Source of the DNA: Marchantia polymorpha subsp. ruderalis
Taxonomy: Eukaryota; Streptophyta; Marchantiopsida; Marchantiales; Marchantiaceae
Direction of reading: 5' to 3'
Assembly: GCA_037833965.1 (NCBI GenBank)
Contig: AP031359.1
Coordinates: 4,584,001 to 4,648,000 of the forward strand
DNA length: 64,000 nucleotides
Below, piece after piece: positions 43,704 to 55,200 of the stretch; position 1 is the first letter of the stretch, and every line of letters starts with the position of its first letter. The notes under the pieces are model-generated. The model had not been told where the DNA came from, searched no databases, and saw nothing but the letters and a program-made list of their open reading frames with translations. Both the position numbers and the translations under genes were made by a program.

Positions 43704-44470
43704 TGTAAGACCGGATGTTGTTTGGATGAAATGGTATTATTAGTAGCCAAGAGTTGATCATGGTTAGTTTAGTTATAACTAAGTCTAGCTAGTTATAATT
43801 AGTTTTATCTAGAAATGACTAAGTTTAGCTATAATGTCTATACTTGGCAGAAAATAAGGGGACTTCTAGAAGATTTGGATGTGTGCTTCTATTTTGTTTC
43901 TTACAAAAGTCTAGATTCCAAGCAAAAAGACTTGACTTTATGTTTTGTTTTGATTGGTTTGACTAAAAATTGTAAACTTCATTGGTTAGACTAAGTCTAG
44001 TGTTGACTTAGTGGCAAGTGGAGGTTCTAGAAGTTGGAAAAGCACAAATGGCATGTCGCCAACTCAATCTAGGGATTAGTAAACTTCTAAAAGATTTAGG
44101 AGGCCAATGGCATGTTACCAAGTATTGGAACTAGTCAAACTTACTATAATTTATCTTTATAAAAGTAGATTAAACAAGAATTAATAATTGTTACTATGAT
44201 AAATTCTTAAATTATATATATAGAGATATAGGAAAAAGATTTTGAAGCAAGTTTGAAGAGTTCATATGTAGAGACTTGTTTCATATATGAAAGAGTGACA
44301 TTTTTCAACATCTTGGAATGTCGATGTGTGTGTGAATTTGAGTGATAAATTGAAGGAATGTATGAGATGATGTTGAAGATATGAGTAAGATGAAGAATCC
44401 TAGCCTTCTAGAATCATGATGGATTATTGCACAATCATGTTTTGAATTCAGTTTTTAGCTCAAGTGAAAA
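43704..44470 (+). repeat. Athila/Tat-type LTR, isolated copy, opposite orientation
   Basis: Starts TGTAAGACCGGATGTTG and follows the LTR at 33,253-32,469 to about CATGATGGATTATTGCA (44,431) and a weaker match beyond. It is more diverged than the copy at 16,835. No gag or PBS follows and no target duplication is visible. It separates copy 10 from the coiled-coil ORF. Confidence 0.65.
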
Positions 44471-44587
44471 TATACATGAGAGTTCATTTAAAGTTAAAAT
44501 TGGGGAATGAAATAGAGGAGAGCATGCTTAAATCATGCTTATATTCCTCACTAGTTAGTGAGGAATGGAACCCAGTTAGGCAGTGTA

Positions 44588-46034
44588 CATAGAACCTTGC
44601 CTCCTTCAACACAACATACTTCTGTCTCTTTCCGTCCAAATACTTCAGTAATGGAACCACACTATCCTATAAGAAGTCGGGGAAGGTAATCTTCAATGTC
44701 TTCACCTCTTCGTCCAAAGTCTTCATCCTTACTTCCTCCTCTGGTGGTGGCGGCCCTGGTTCTTCTACCTGATTTTCCACAGTTCCATCAAGCTTTGCCA
44801 CAATCTGTTCCAAGATTGCTTTGCTCAACGTAACCTCCGTCATTACTTCTCCTCCGATCTTCGGCTGAGGTACATCCTCACTCCCCACAGACCCCGTCCG
44901 CTCCGAAGAAAGAGGAATTCAGACTTGCCATCTCTATTCCCTCCTTTGAAGGTTCCATTGTCATGTCTGCTGGAACTTTGACTAGTACCGCCGAAGGTCC
45001 TTCGATCACCACAGGCTATGTCGACTCGCCAGCTGTTACTTCGGGTGTGTCTATGATTGGGGCAAATGTCTTCTCCACACTGTTGTCCAAAACTTTGGTT
45101 ACTACCAACCCTCGATTCGCCTTCCTCTTTGGTCTCGCGTGAGTTTTTGACTGCCTGATTCCTTCTATCTCCGTTTCCGCTCTTCTTACCTCTAGCGTCA
45201 AATCCTCCTCGTCATCAATCACCACCTTCCGCCTCTTCGCCAATCGCCCTTCTGACTTCTCTCGATTTGGCAGAATTTCTACCTGAACTTGTCCACGTGC
45301 TGTTGTTTGCGGTGGAATTTGAGGTCAATTATAATTCTCTTCTTCGGTCTCTTCACTGGACTCCACTGCTAGGATTTCCCGCTCCCTCAAAAATTGCTTC
45401 TCCTCCTCCCTTGTAAGCAAATCATGCCTCAATAGAAATTCACAAGGAAAGGAGTCAAATGATTAACCAACGGCCTTGTCCACTGGGAGCTCGCATTCAC
45501 CCAAACAAGATCGTAAAAGATTCTTGCCTAGTGCACCCGCTGTCCCTTCATGACTAGTTTGAAGAACCCCACTTGCCAGGCTGTGACATAAGTCGTTCGC
45601 GCCGGTCTCAGGATGTGCATAATGCCCAATGCTATTGCTCGTCTCTTCGGATCCTTGTAGTCGGCGGTATTCCATCCATTCGTACCAAACCTCCTAGTAC
45701 TGAAGAGTGGCCCTTAAGAGAATTCTTCCATGCGAGTGAGCTTCACGCTACTCTTCTCGAACAAAAGGTCCCCGTCACTGCTTGCACACGGCCCCATCAC
45801 TTTCGCACAATGCTCAATCGTCCACAACATTGAATTGCCTCGGAGATCCTCGCCCTTGGTCTTATTCTAATCCATAATCTCTTTGCAAATGCTCGCCAAG
45901 ATGCAATTCCAATTCCAGAAGAGGAAATCAAGACGCAATTCGCTGAGCTCGCGCCTCAAGGGTCGCAATTCCTCGTAGTGTACCTTCAAGGGAATCAATT
46001 TCAGCACCTTGCCACTCTTCTTGGGCGGCGCCAT
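44588..46034 (-). pseudogene. LTR-encoded protein, subtype A, copy 10
   Basis: ATG 46,034: MAPPKKSGKVLKLIPLKVHY, LDFLFWNWNCILASICKEIM, stop, then the central domain in fragments (AGSDGDLLFEKSS-type, 45,463-45,675 out of frame), the linker 45,016-45,243 (AKRRKVVIDDEEDLTLEVRR) and 44,667-44,888 (IGGEVMTEVTLSKAILEQIV), up to FPDFL*DSVVPLLKYL. Stops and shifts throughout. Confidence 0.55.
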
Positions 46035-46456
46035 GTCTCCAATTCGTGTCGTCATGGAATCGATGTCGATCAATCTCTTCGTTTCCCTCTACGCTCACTC
46101 TCGTTCAGGTATCGCAATGTCGGCGGACTCGCTCCTGCCTTTGCTTTTTCCTCAATGCCCTAACATTGCCTCCTCCTGCGCTCAATAGAATTCTCGACGC
46201 GTGCGAACGTTGTTCGGCCCGTTGCGCAATTTGAATTGATTTCGATGTCTTCGCCGAAGACTCAGATCTTGCACTGTCCAAAAAAGGCTGCGCCAAAGAT
46301 CCGAAGATCCAAAGATCTTCGGCCGAAGGCAAATTCTAACTAATTCTATCATAACTCCTCTAAATCTACTCCTTCTAACTCATGTCTACCTTCTACACAA
46401 ATATGTTTAAGTTTTGTTGATTTTTGAAGAAAAACAAAAAAAAACTAGGCACCACA
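44588..46456 (-). mobile_element. giant coding LTR, subtype A, copy 10 (3' truncated)
   Basis: TGTGGTGCCTAG start at 46,456 (minus sense), inserted into the coiled-coil part of subtype B copy 11. It ends in mid-frame at 44,588. Upstream of the ATG it shows the tandem GAAGATCC boxes at 46,292-46,330. Confidence 0.7.
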
Positions 46457-47064
46457 GTTGACGGTAACTCTGGTGGCAAGGGATCAATCACATGCAGCTG
46501 AGTTAGCGGCGAAGGCGCAGTAGTTGGCAGATTGTGAAGCTACTAGGTTTTCGGAGTTAAAGCAGAGGAAGAAGTTGGATGCCAATTGCAACAAGATACG
46601 ATCTCACATGTCAGCAGTTGAGGAGCAGTTGATTGCAGTGTAGATGTGCTTAGTTTTTTTGTTTTTTGCATAAATAACAAAAACTTAAACACATTCGTGT
46701 CAAAAAGTCTGCATATAAGTCCTCAGTTGTAGGAGTTAGGAGAATTACTAGAAATTTAGCTAGTTAGAGTAGGAAAGTAAAATTTGCCTTCGGCCGAAGA
46801 TTTTCATATCTTTGGACCATCGGCGTAGCCAATTTTGAGTATGCAATAGTTGGACCTTCGGCAAAGATGACGAATCCCAATTTGAATTTGCGAAGGGCTG
46901 GTCAAGATCCACACGCGCCTAGAGTACCAATTTGCACGCGTGTAGAGAACGTTAAGGCGTCAAGGGTAAGGGCGTGAAGCAAACACACTGCGCCGACATT
47001 GTGATAACGAGAGAGAACGAAAGAATCGATTGACCTTCGTAGCAGCGAAGACGCGATTGAAGAT

Positions 47065-49372
47065 ATGACGCCGCCCACGAAAGCCAAGGTGCGGAAATTG
47101 ATTCAGCTGAAGGTGCCCTATGCGGAGTTGCGACCCTATAGGCGAGAGCTCGTCGAGTTACATTTGGATTTCTTACTCTAGGATTGAAATTGCGTGTCAG
47201 CGATCATCTGCAAGGAGATGATGGACAAGACATGTAAAGAGGGAGATTATCTCCGAGGCAATCCAATGCTGTGTACAATCGATCATTGGACAAAGGTTCT
47301 AGATCCGAGCGCGGGAGAAGATGACAAATTCATGTTCGAAAAGAAGAGCATCAAAATTACGCGCGCGGAGAAATTTACCTTCGCTCCACTCTTCAAGAAC
47401 GCGAGATCGGGGACAAATGGGTGGAAGACAGCAGATAACAAGGATCCAAAGAGACATGCGATCGCGTTAGGGATAATGCGTTAATGACCGCAGTGCACGA
47501 CCTACGTCACCGCTTGGCAGGTCGGCTTCTTCGAGCGCACATTGAAGGGAGAACGAATCCATTGGGCGAGGATCTTCCACGACTTAATCTGGACTAATGT
47601 GAGCACCCGATGGAAGAGTGGTTTGATTAATTACATAACCCTTTACTTAGTAAACTTCTATTGAGGGATGGGGTTACTCACGAAGGAGGAAGAGAATCGA
47701 TTCTCGAAGTAACGGGAGATACTAGCAATTGAGTCCAGCGAGGAGACAGACGGAGAAGATGATGTTCAACCCGAAGAGTCACTTTGAAGGACAGCACGCG
47801 GACCAGTGCAGGTGGATGTCCTCGCGATCAGAGAACAGCCAGAGAGGAGACATGCAAAGAGACGGAAGATAATTGCCGATAGTGAAGAAGGTCAAAGACT
47901 AGAGTCGCGGATGACGGAGACCCAGGTAACGAGAATCAGGTTGTCAAAGACCCGGGCCAGGCTAAAGAAGAAAGCAAATCATGGGAGAGTTGTGTCCAAT
48001 TCTTTGAATAGTAGTGTGGCGAAGACGGATGCAGCTTCCTTGACGACAAATGAAGAGAAGAGAGAGGAGCCTACTCTTCGGGCATTGAAAGGAAAACCTT
48101 CGGCGGTACAGACTAAAGTCCCGATAGAAGTAGTAGTGGAACCTTCGGAGGAAAGGACGGAGACGGTTAGTCTAAGTCTTCCACCTTCGGAGCAGACGCG
48201 ATCTATGGGGAGTGAGGAAGTACCACAACCGAAGTCGAGTGAGGAAATGAAGAGGGATCTCACACTCAGTGAGGAGAGACTGGAGCAGGTAGTGGCACAG
48301 GTTAGTGGGACAGTGGTAGAAGTTCCCAAAATTGCATCGCCCCCATCACCGGAGGAAGCAGTAAGACTTGTAGTTAGTGTTGGAGGCACAACTCAAAAGG
48401 CATGCCCGCGGACGAGGGCACGGGGGCATGCTCACGGGCATGCCGCATTCGCATTTTTGATACGGGGCATGTCTATATGTACAGATATTTCAGGGTGAAA
48501 GAAGATGGGATAAGTCACAAAAAAATGAGAAATTATGCTTGATGTTGAGGCTGAATGGTACTGAAACTACTCTTGGATCTAAAGGATTTGCCAAGTATAT
48601 GCAACGCTGTTTTTGTTTTGATACATGCGATGTACACAAGTCCTTCGGCTTGTTGATTGTTTCTCCTTCTAAGAGTGCTTTGTTTTCATAGAAGTAAATT
48701 TTTTGATACATAAAATATACTTTTTTTAATACGAGCATGCTTGGGGGCATGGGGCATGCCTTTTGACCTTGAAAGGGGGCATGGGCATGCCTCAAAAATT
48801 TTTGTTGTGCCTCCAACCCTAACTGTGGTTGATGAGAAGGCTACGAATGAAGAGTCGACGGAATTAGTACTTTCCTTTTTTGAGTTCTTGCAGGATATTG
48901 TTGTTCCCTTACTGAAGTATTTGGATGGAAAGAAAGGGAAGTACGCTATCTCGAAGGAGACGGGATTCTACGTGGAGATGATTAGGAAGAGAGAGCAAAA
49001 AAGGCAGAGGCGGCATACCAATAGCTGCGAAATGAGACGACCGACGGTTTGCATGTAGAGAAGAGCCTGCGTGAATTTGTGATGTGAGAAGTGCAAACGC
49101 TGAAGTGGCTGAAATTGGATTCGCTGGAGCGACGGTTGATGAGTATGAAGGCCAGCGGATCCGCGGGGCAAAAGCAGCTACTTCAGTTAGTCAATTCTTT
49201 CTCTTGCGAATTGGAAGAAGCGCAAGAGAGTTTGGAAATTGAGATTGTAAACGTCTTGTGTAGGTTAAGAGCCGACGGAAGCTAAGAGGAGACTGTAACC
49301 GATGCGTCAGATGGCACCGCACCTGAAAGTAGTTTGCCTCAAGCGGTTGAGATGTCTAGGAGTTTAGAGTGA
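47065..49372 (+). pseudogene. LTR-encoded protein, subtype A, copy 12
   Basis: ATG 47,065 (MTPPTKAKVRKLIQLKVPYA). The N-terminal domain is open at 47,194-47,484 (FMFEKKSIKITRAEKFTFAP), linker 47,806-48,370 (basic RRHAKRRKIIADSEEGQ, then acidic), broken by the MITE, resuming at 48,830 (VVPLLKYLDGKKGKYAISKE). The first two thirds of the coiled coil is missing (a jump near 49,000), then KWLKLDSLERRLMSMKASGS and stop TGA 49,370-49,372 with overlapping AATAAA. Confidence 0.6.
48375..48821. mobile_element. hAT-like MITE (447 bp)
   Basis: Terminal inverted repeat TAGKGTTGGAGGCACAAC at both ends, with 8-bp flanks CTTGTAGT and ACTGTGGT that agree at 5 of 8 bases, compatible with an old hAT duplication. 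The inner ends hold many GGGCATGCC and GCATGC repeats in both orientations, a usual sign of transposase-binding subterminal repeats. No transposase. Inserted in the linker of copy 12. Confidence 0.7.
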
Positions 49373-49906
49373 ATAAAGAGGCCCAAGACTCTTTCATTGG
49401 AGGGTTGTTTTGTCAATTGGCTGTCTTGGCTATTAATCTGTATCCATTATGCGCGTTTGTGAGCTTGTGTGTCTTGTCGCCGTGCATGGTGCGCTCCGGT
49501 TTGTTGAAGTTACCACATCTGGAGCTGTGTATGTCCAACTCGGATGTTCTAAGTAAGCCTAGGGCCTTTTCAAGATTTAAGCAAATTCGGGTATGGACAT
49601 TCGGGTCAGTGAGCCGAGAGTGTGCAATTCTGGGAAATTTCCTCCTGAAATTTGAGTGTGAGGTCAAAGGCGATTCCCACAGGTGTCGATTGGATAAGTT
49701 TTAGGTTGTGAGTGCGATTATACTCTGCTCTTAGGGCCTTCGGCCGTAATCGAGCAGTGTCTTCTGGGAGTGACATGTGCCTAAGAAGTAAAACTCTTCA
49801 ATAGAATGTTAACTAGTGACAAATCGTGACTCTTGGTGTTGCATCTGTTTCTGTGGGAACGAATCTATACCATTATGCTCCATTTTGGTATTTGTTGGTT
49901 ATCACA

Positions 49907-50310
49907 AGAGGCTAAATTGCTGGAAGTGGAGGCAAAAAATTAGCAGTTAGCGAGTTAGACAAATGAGGCTTTGAGTTAGAAGATAAATCGATGTGTTTGT
50001 GGTTGTGTAGAGTGGCAGATTCAGACACTCAAGTGAATGAAGTTGCGAGAGTTAGAGCGTCGTGTGACAAAAGTGATTGCTAGTAGTGTAAAAGGACATC
50101 GACGGTAAGCTATGAAGTTAGATTCGTTCATCTCCGCTTTGGAGGAGACAAAAGAGAACTAGCATTAGAAGTTTTGACTACTATGCGTAAGATAGGAGTA
50201 GAAGATAGGAACTCAGCGGGCGTGGCAACTGTTGGATCAGCCGGCATCGCGCCTGTTGGAAGCTCACTTCACAGCGAACGATATCTCAGTGAGTTAGTTA
50301 GGAATAAAGA
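49907..50310 (+). pseudogene. LTR-encoded protein, subtype B copy 11, C-terminal end
   Basis: Coiled-coil end in broken frames: EAKLLEVEAKN, LRKLRELERRVTKVIASSV-like sequence, and VATVGSAGIAPVGSSL near the stop. Matches the C-terminus of copy 1 (SAGITLVGSS). Confidence 0.5.
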
Positions 50311-50813
50311 GATCTAAGGCTCTGCCTTCGAAGGGACTTATCCATTAGTTAGTTTCTCAATTTTCATTCGGCATTCCTTCACGTGTTTGTGGAATTGAGT
50401 GTTTTGTCACTGTGCGCGAGTTGCTTCAATTTGTCAAAGATATCGCATCTGAAGTAGAGAGTCCAATTTGGATGTTCTAAGTAGTGCATAGCATAGCTCA
50501 AGATTTAAGAAAATTTTTAAATTGGAAGCTCGGTGCAACCGACTGAGTATTAACTTGGAAATTTTCCACCCTGAATATCAATCGTAGAGTCGCGAGCGGC
50601 TCATGTTGTATCTTTTTGGATAATTTTCAATTCTGAGTGGGATTCTACCTTGCAATGCAATGACTTTGGCTGTAGCCATTGCAACGCCTAAGAAGTAAAA
50701 CTTCACAATAAATTGTTAAACCGTGACACTACGTGGTTCTCTGGGTTGTATCTGTTCTCGTGGGATCAAATCTTTATCATTATGCTTCATTTTGATAATT
50801 ATCTGCTATTACA

Positions 50814-51559
50814 ACATGATTCAAACAAGGCATGTGTGTGAGAGCATCTGCAAGTTGCTTCTTCCTCTCCACGTACACAATCCTCATGTTGAAGTGTTGA
50901 CGCCACTCTGCCCATCAAATTTGCCGTTTAGACAGATACTTCTTAGTTTCCAAATAAACTAAGGGTTTATGATCAGTCACCATCACAAACTACTTATCAT
51001 CCAAGTAATGCTTCCACTATTTGATTGCCAACACAATAACTAATTCCTCTTGTTCTATCGTGTGATAATTTTGTTCCGCCGCCACCAACTTTTGAGAATA
51101 AAAAGTAATAACATGTCATCCATCCTCCCATTCTTGTTGAAGTATGCCACCTATTGTTGTGCCTGATGCGTCAGTAGCCAACTTGATAGGACGGTTAGAA
51201 TCATATCACTGGAGGATAGGTGCGTGTAACAAAGCATCTTTCAGTGCTTGAAAAGCTAACTCTTGAGATGTTTCTCATCTCCATAAGGGCAAAAGATATT
51301 TTTCATCAATTCCATGAATGTAGCTGGTGCATTAATGAGACCAAAAGGCATCACTAGATACTCAAAGTGCCCATACCTAGTACAAAAAGCTGTCTTGTGG
51401 ACATCTTCATCTGCAATTCACATTTGATTGTAGCCGCTTCTTAAATCTAGCTTGGTGAAGTACTTCGCTCCTTAGAGTTGATCAAACAAATCATCCATAC
51501 AAGGTAATGGATATTTGTTTTTCACCATTTGCTGATTCACTTCTCGATAGTCAATGCAA
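50814..51559 (-). pseudogene. RT/RNase H part of the split gypsy element
   Basis: From 51,559 down: [53 protein letters not shown] and [15 protein letters not shown], after which the YxDD region is missing. Next is RNase H-like sequence in several frames. Stops are frequent. The RT style is that of chromoviruses. Confidence 0.7.
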
Positions 51560-51962
51560 TGTCGTGCGACTCAGTATCGCCATACATCATACATCGCTGA
51601 CATGCTCTACTCACAACTCACACATACATACACAAGGAATGAGAGTGTCCACACACAAAGGTATCACAACTAAAATCAGTGTCGAAACACAAATACACAG
51701 AGAGTTGAGCCAAACTCACTACTCGTAGGTAGAATCAGAGTCGAAGCTAGCGGGACAGACATATCCCTACGCGAAAGGCTCAACTCGAAGAACTGACAGT
51801 TCTTCGAGCTCGCCTCAAATATATCCCTGGAAGGTGTCGACTCCATCCAACGTTCCTCGCTCGTCTGCCGCAGCTCAACGTTAGCCGACTCCCAACGTTC
51901 CCCGACTCCAACTCAAACTCAACGTCCCAACTCAAATTGACCCAACGTCTCGAGCCATGACA
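51560..51962 (-). repeat. 3' LTR of the methyltransferase element (segments U and S)
   Basis: 403 bp. The minus sense begins TGTCATGGCTCGAGACG and ends GCACGACA. Segment U (51,671-51,962) is shared with the 5' end; segment S (51,560-51,670) is not found there. U contains the perfect palindrome CTCGAAGAACTG-A-CAGTTCTTCGAG just downstream (minus sense) of a GGATATATTT TATA-like box. Confidence 0.7.
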
Positions 51963-51964
51963 GC

Positions 51965-52075
51965 TGTCGTGCGACTCAGTATCGCCATACATCATACATC
52001 GCTGACATGCTCTACTCACAACTCACACATACATACACAAGGAACGAGAGTGTCCACACACAAAGGTATCACAAC
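51965..52075 (-). repeat. second copy of LTR segment S
   Basis: 111 bp identical to 51,560-51,670 except for one base. It sits between the PPT and the 3' LTR, giving the order S-U-S. The copies are much closer to each other than the two U copies, so this duplication is younger than the insertion or was homogenised. Confidence 0.8.
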
Positions 52076-52089
52076 TCGCCCCCCTAGCT
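52076..52089 (-). other. polypurine tract of the methyltransferase element
   Basis: The minus strand reads AGCTAGGGGGGCGAG, directly before TTGTGATACC, the start of the extra segment S. If this tract is the real primer, the LTR would start at TGTGATACC and not at TGTCATGG; the target-site evidence favours the latter. Confidence 0.5.
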
Positions 52090-52234
52090 GGCGGTCAGGT
52101 CCCTCTGACTCCCAGGTAGCCCTATCTACAACTACATGCTATGCACCTTCGTGGGTGCGCGAACCAGTAGGCCGGGTGCTATGTCGCTCCATCGTTAGTC
52201 GCCTATCTGCAATTCATAACATGTGAAGATCAAG

Positions 52235-55200
52235 TCATCTACCCTCTGAAGTACATCGAGGACAAACCCACCGTCCAGTAGGAACAACATCGATAGGTGG
52301 AGTCAAGCACGACATGTGCCATCCCCTAGAACACCTATCACACACCAACATATGGGCCGCCTGATCAGTTGACCCACATAACATGCACCTCAAGCCGGCA
52401 CGTACAATCGCCAAGCTTGGGTCCATAGTACCATCCACGTTTGGGAGGTGGCATGGCGTACAGTTGCGCACATGATCCTTCCAAACGACACCGTCACGAC
52501 CCTCCAACATGAGAACTCCAGAAGGTAACACCTCTCGCACTCGCAAGATAGTGCGTCCTGCCGTCACATCCAACGTAGTTGGTGCATTCTGCTGTAGATA
52601 GACGTAGTCTCCCACGCGGAACCTACGAATCGATGGTCGATAACCTCCCCCTCGAATAGTTGCATACCGCAACGTATCCCGGTGCTGAGCAATCGCAAGG
52701 TTCTCAAACGCTGCAGGCATAACTCTCCGAAAGAGCACTGCACGTTGAGAACACACTCTCACCCACATATCTGGATCATCAAGGTTCATCACCTCGCTAG
52801 ACTCACAACGAATCGCTGCAGGCAAGTCTGGATCTCGGCCGTACAATAGAAAATATGGTAAAAACGAAGCCAAGGATGCTTGACGACTGAATCGATATCC
52901 CATGGCCAACCATGGTAACTTAATATCCCAGTCCCCAAGATGCCCCTTCTGTAGGCCATACTTGCGCAACGCTCTCTTCACCGTCTGTACCATCCGCTCA
53001 GCCAACCCATCCGCCTCTGGATGATCTCGGGAAGTAGTCCGGTGATCAATCAGCGTCTTGTCACACAAGACCTGAAACTCACCCTGAAACTCTGTCCCCT
53101 GATCGGTCAACACCTCAGCTGGTGCACCAAAGTGACTAAGCACCCTGTCAAGGAAAGCATATGCTACTCCCTCACTCGCCTTGTCAGGTAATGCCACCAA
53201 CTCAATCCACTTGGAGAAATGCTCCACCATTACCAACACATACCGATGATGTCGTGTAGTCAAAGGTAGTGGTCCAGCAAAGTCCAAACTCCAACGGTAA
53301 CCCAATCCCATGATAGATAAGGGATGTAACTCTGGTGTCGGGGCATTGAACGATGCCCTCACTCGATCACAAACCATGCAACGTGATACCAACTGCTGCA
53401 CCTGCGTATGCATACCACGCCACCAATACTGACCTAGGAGTAAGCTGTACGTACGCTTCACTCCAAAATGTCCCAACTCCTCATGAGCATGCCTCACAAT
53501 GCGTGCTCTCTGAGTTGGATGCAGTACTACACGTACCCTACCGTCCTCCCACACTCGGAGAACATGTGCTCCCTCCAATCGGTATCTCTTCGCCCTCTGG
53601 AGAACACGATCTCGCTCCTTGGCACCCACTGTGCCTGGCACCATACTGGTCCGTAGGAACTCCAACACCAACGCATCATCGTGAACATCCCGCTGGTCCA
53701 CACCACCATCCTCAACCTCAGGATCCGAAGACTGACTATCTACTCTCTGACTAGAGTAAGATGTCAAGTGGTCCTCACTGCTAGAGGCTCCACAAAACCA
53801 ACACATGAAGGCCGATGCATGCCAACCGGGCACCATCTCCTCATCAACCTCACCATGCCACCTAGCTCCAGTGTCATCCTCCTGGCTGGTGCATGGGTTC
53901 CGACTCAAACCGTCGGCATCCAGGTTCGCAACTCCAGGCCTATGCACCACCTGAAAGTCATACTCCTGTAAGATGAGAGCCCACCGTGCAAGCTTCCCTG
54001 TGAGCTTGTCAGACTCCATCAACCACTTGAGCGATTGATGATCGGTAACAAGGGTAAACTGCGTACCAAACAAGTAACACCTGAAGTGTGCCACAGCCCA
54101 CACCGCTGCCAAACACTCTCCCTCGTACAAACTATACCGCGACTCTGCTGCATTGTTCGAACGACTAGCGTACGCAATCACAAACTCCTTGCCCTCATCA
54201 TCACACTGCGTCAACACCGCTCCAAGTCCCAACATACTCCAATCAGTGTGCAACTGGTATGGTCGACCTCTGATAGGTCTCCTCAAGATGGGAGCGGCCA
54301 CCAACCTGGCCTTGAGCTCAACAAAAGCTCTCTCCTGCTCATCTTCCCATTGCCACTCCTGATCCGACTTCAGCAACTGGTTCAAAGGCTTTGCTATAGC
54401 ACTGAATCCCTTCACATATCTCCGGTAATAGTTCGCCAAACCCATGAATGCACGAACTCTACTCACATCCGCTGGACGAGTAATGCATGCAATAGCCTCC
54501 ACCTTTGCCTGCTGAACTCCCAAACCACCTGGGTAGATCACATGACCCAAGTACTCCACCTTCTCCTGGAAGAACCTACACTTCCCAGGATGTAACCGCA
54601 GACCATGAGCCCTCAACCGCTCAAGCACAATCTGCAAATGTATCTGGTGTTGCTCCACCGTGTCGCTAAACACCAAGATATCATCAATGTAACATCTGAT
54701 GAAATCTAGCCCCGCTAGAATCCTGTCCATCACTCTCTGGAACTCGGCAGGTGCATTCTTCAACCCAAAGGGTAAGAATCGCCACTGATACAAACAATCC
54801 TTGCCGTGAGAGTTGACACCCCAAAACGCTGTCTTGGCCTTGTCCTCCTCTCGAATCGGCAACTGGTGGTATCCCGCTCGAAGATCCAAAGTACTAAAAA
54901 TCTTCGCATGTCCCACTACATCGAAGATCTCCTCGGGTGTAGGCATGGCATACTTATGGGCCTTCGTCTGCCGATTGATAGGACGGTAATCTCCACACAT
55001 CCGCCTATCCGTGTAGTTGCCATGTACATCCTTCTTCGCTGGCATAACAGTGGCTGAAGCATACTCACCATGCGACAACTCCACTAACCCAGCCTCCAAT
55101 AACTCCAACGTCCGACTCTTAATCAAGTCCCTTTCCATATCACTATATCGATAGGGACGACGGAAGATTGGTGTATCACTAGCCAACTCTATCCGTATGC

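Larger units (their letters stand above)
46645..49906 (+). mobile_element. solo giant LTR, subtype A, copy 12
   Basis: From about TGTGCTTAG to GGTTATCACA. It interrupts copy 11 between EEQLIA and EAKLLEVEAK. The right side shows AGAGG, while the left side reads GTAGA, so the target duplication is not clean. Contains a hAT-like MITE (48,375-48,821). Confidence 0.7.
46457..50813 (+). mobile_element. giant coding LTR, subtype B, copy 11 (3' part, with nested copy 12)
   Basis: Only the coiled-coil end and 3' tail remain: 46,457-46,644 (HAAELAAKAQ, SELKQRKKLDANCNKIRS), then after the nested unit 49,907-50,813, ending TGCTATTACA against gypsy sequence. The poly(A)-like GGAATAAAGAG is at 50,302. 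Confidence 0.65.

Noticed and set aside
48490-48816. 108-codon frame inside the MITE
   Set aside because: It runs across the terminal inverted repeat and subterminal repeats and has no protein-like pattern.
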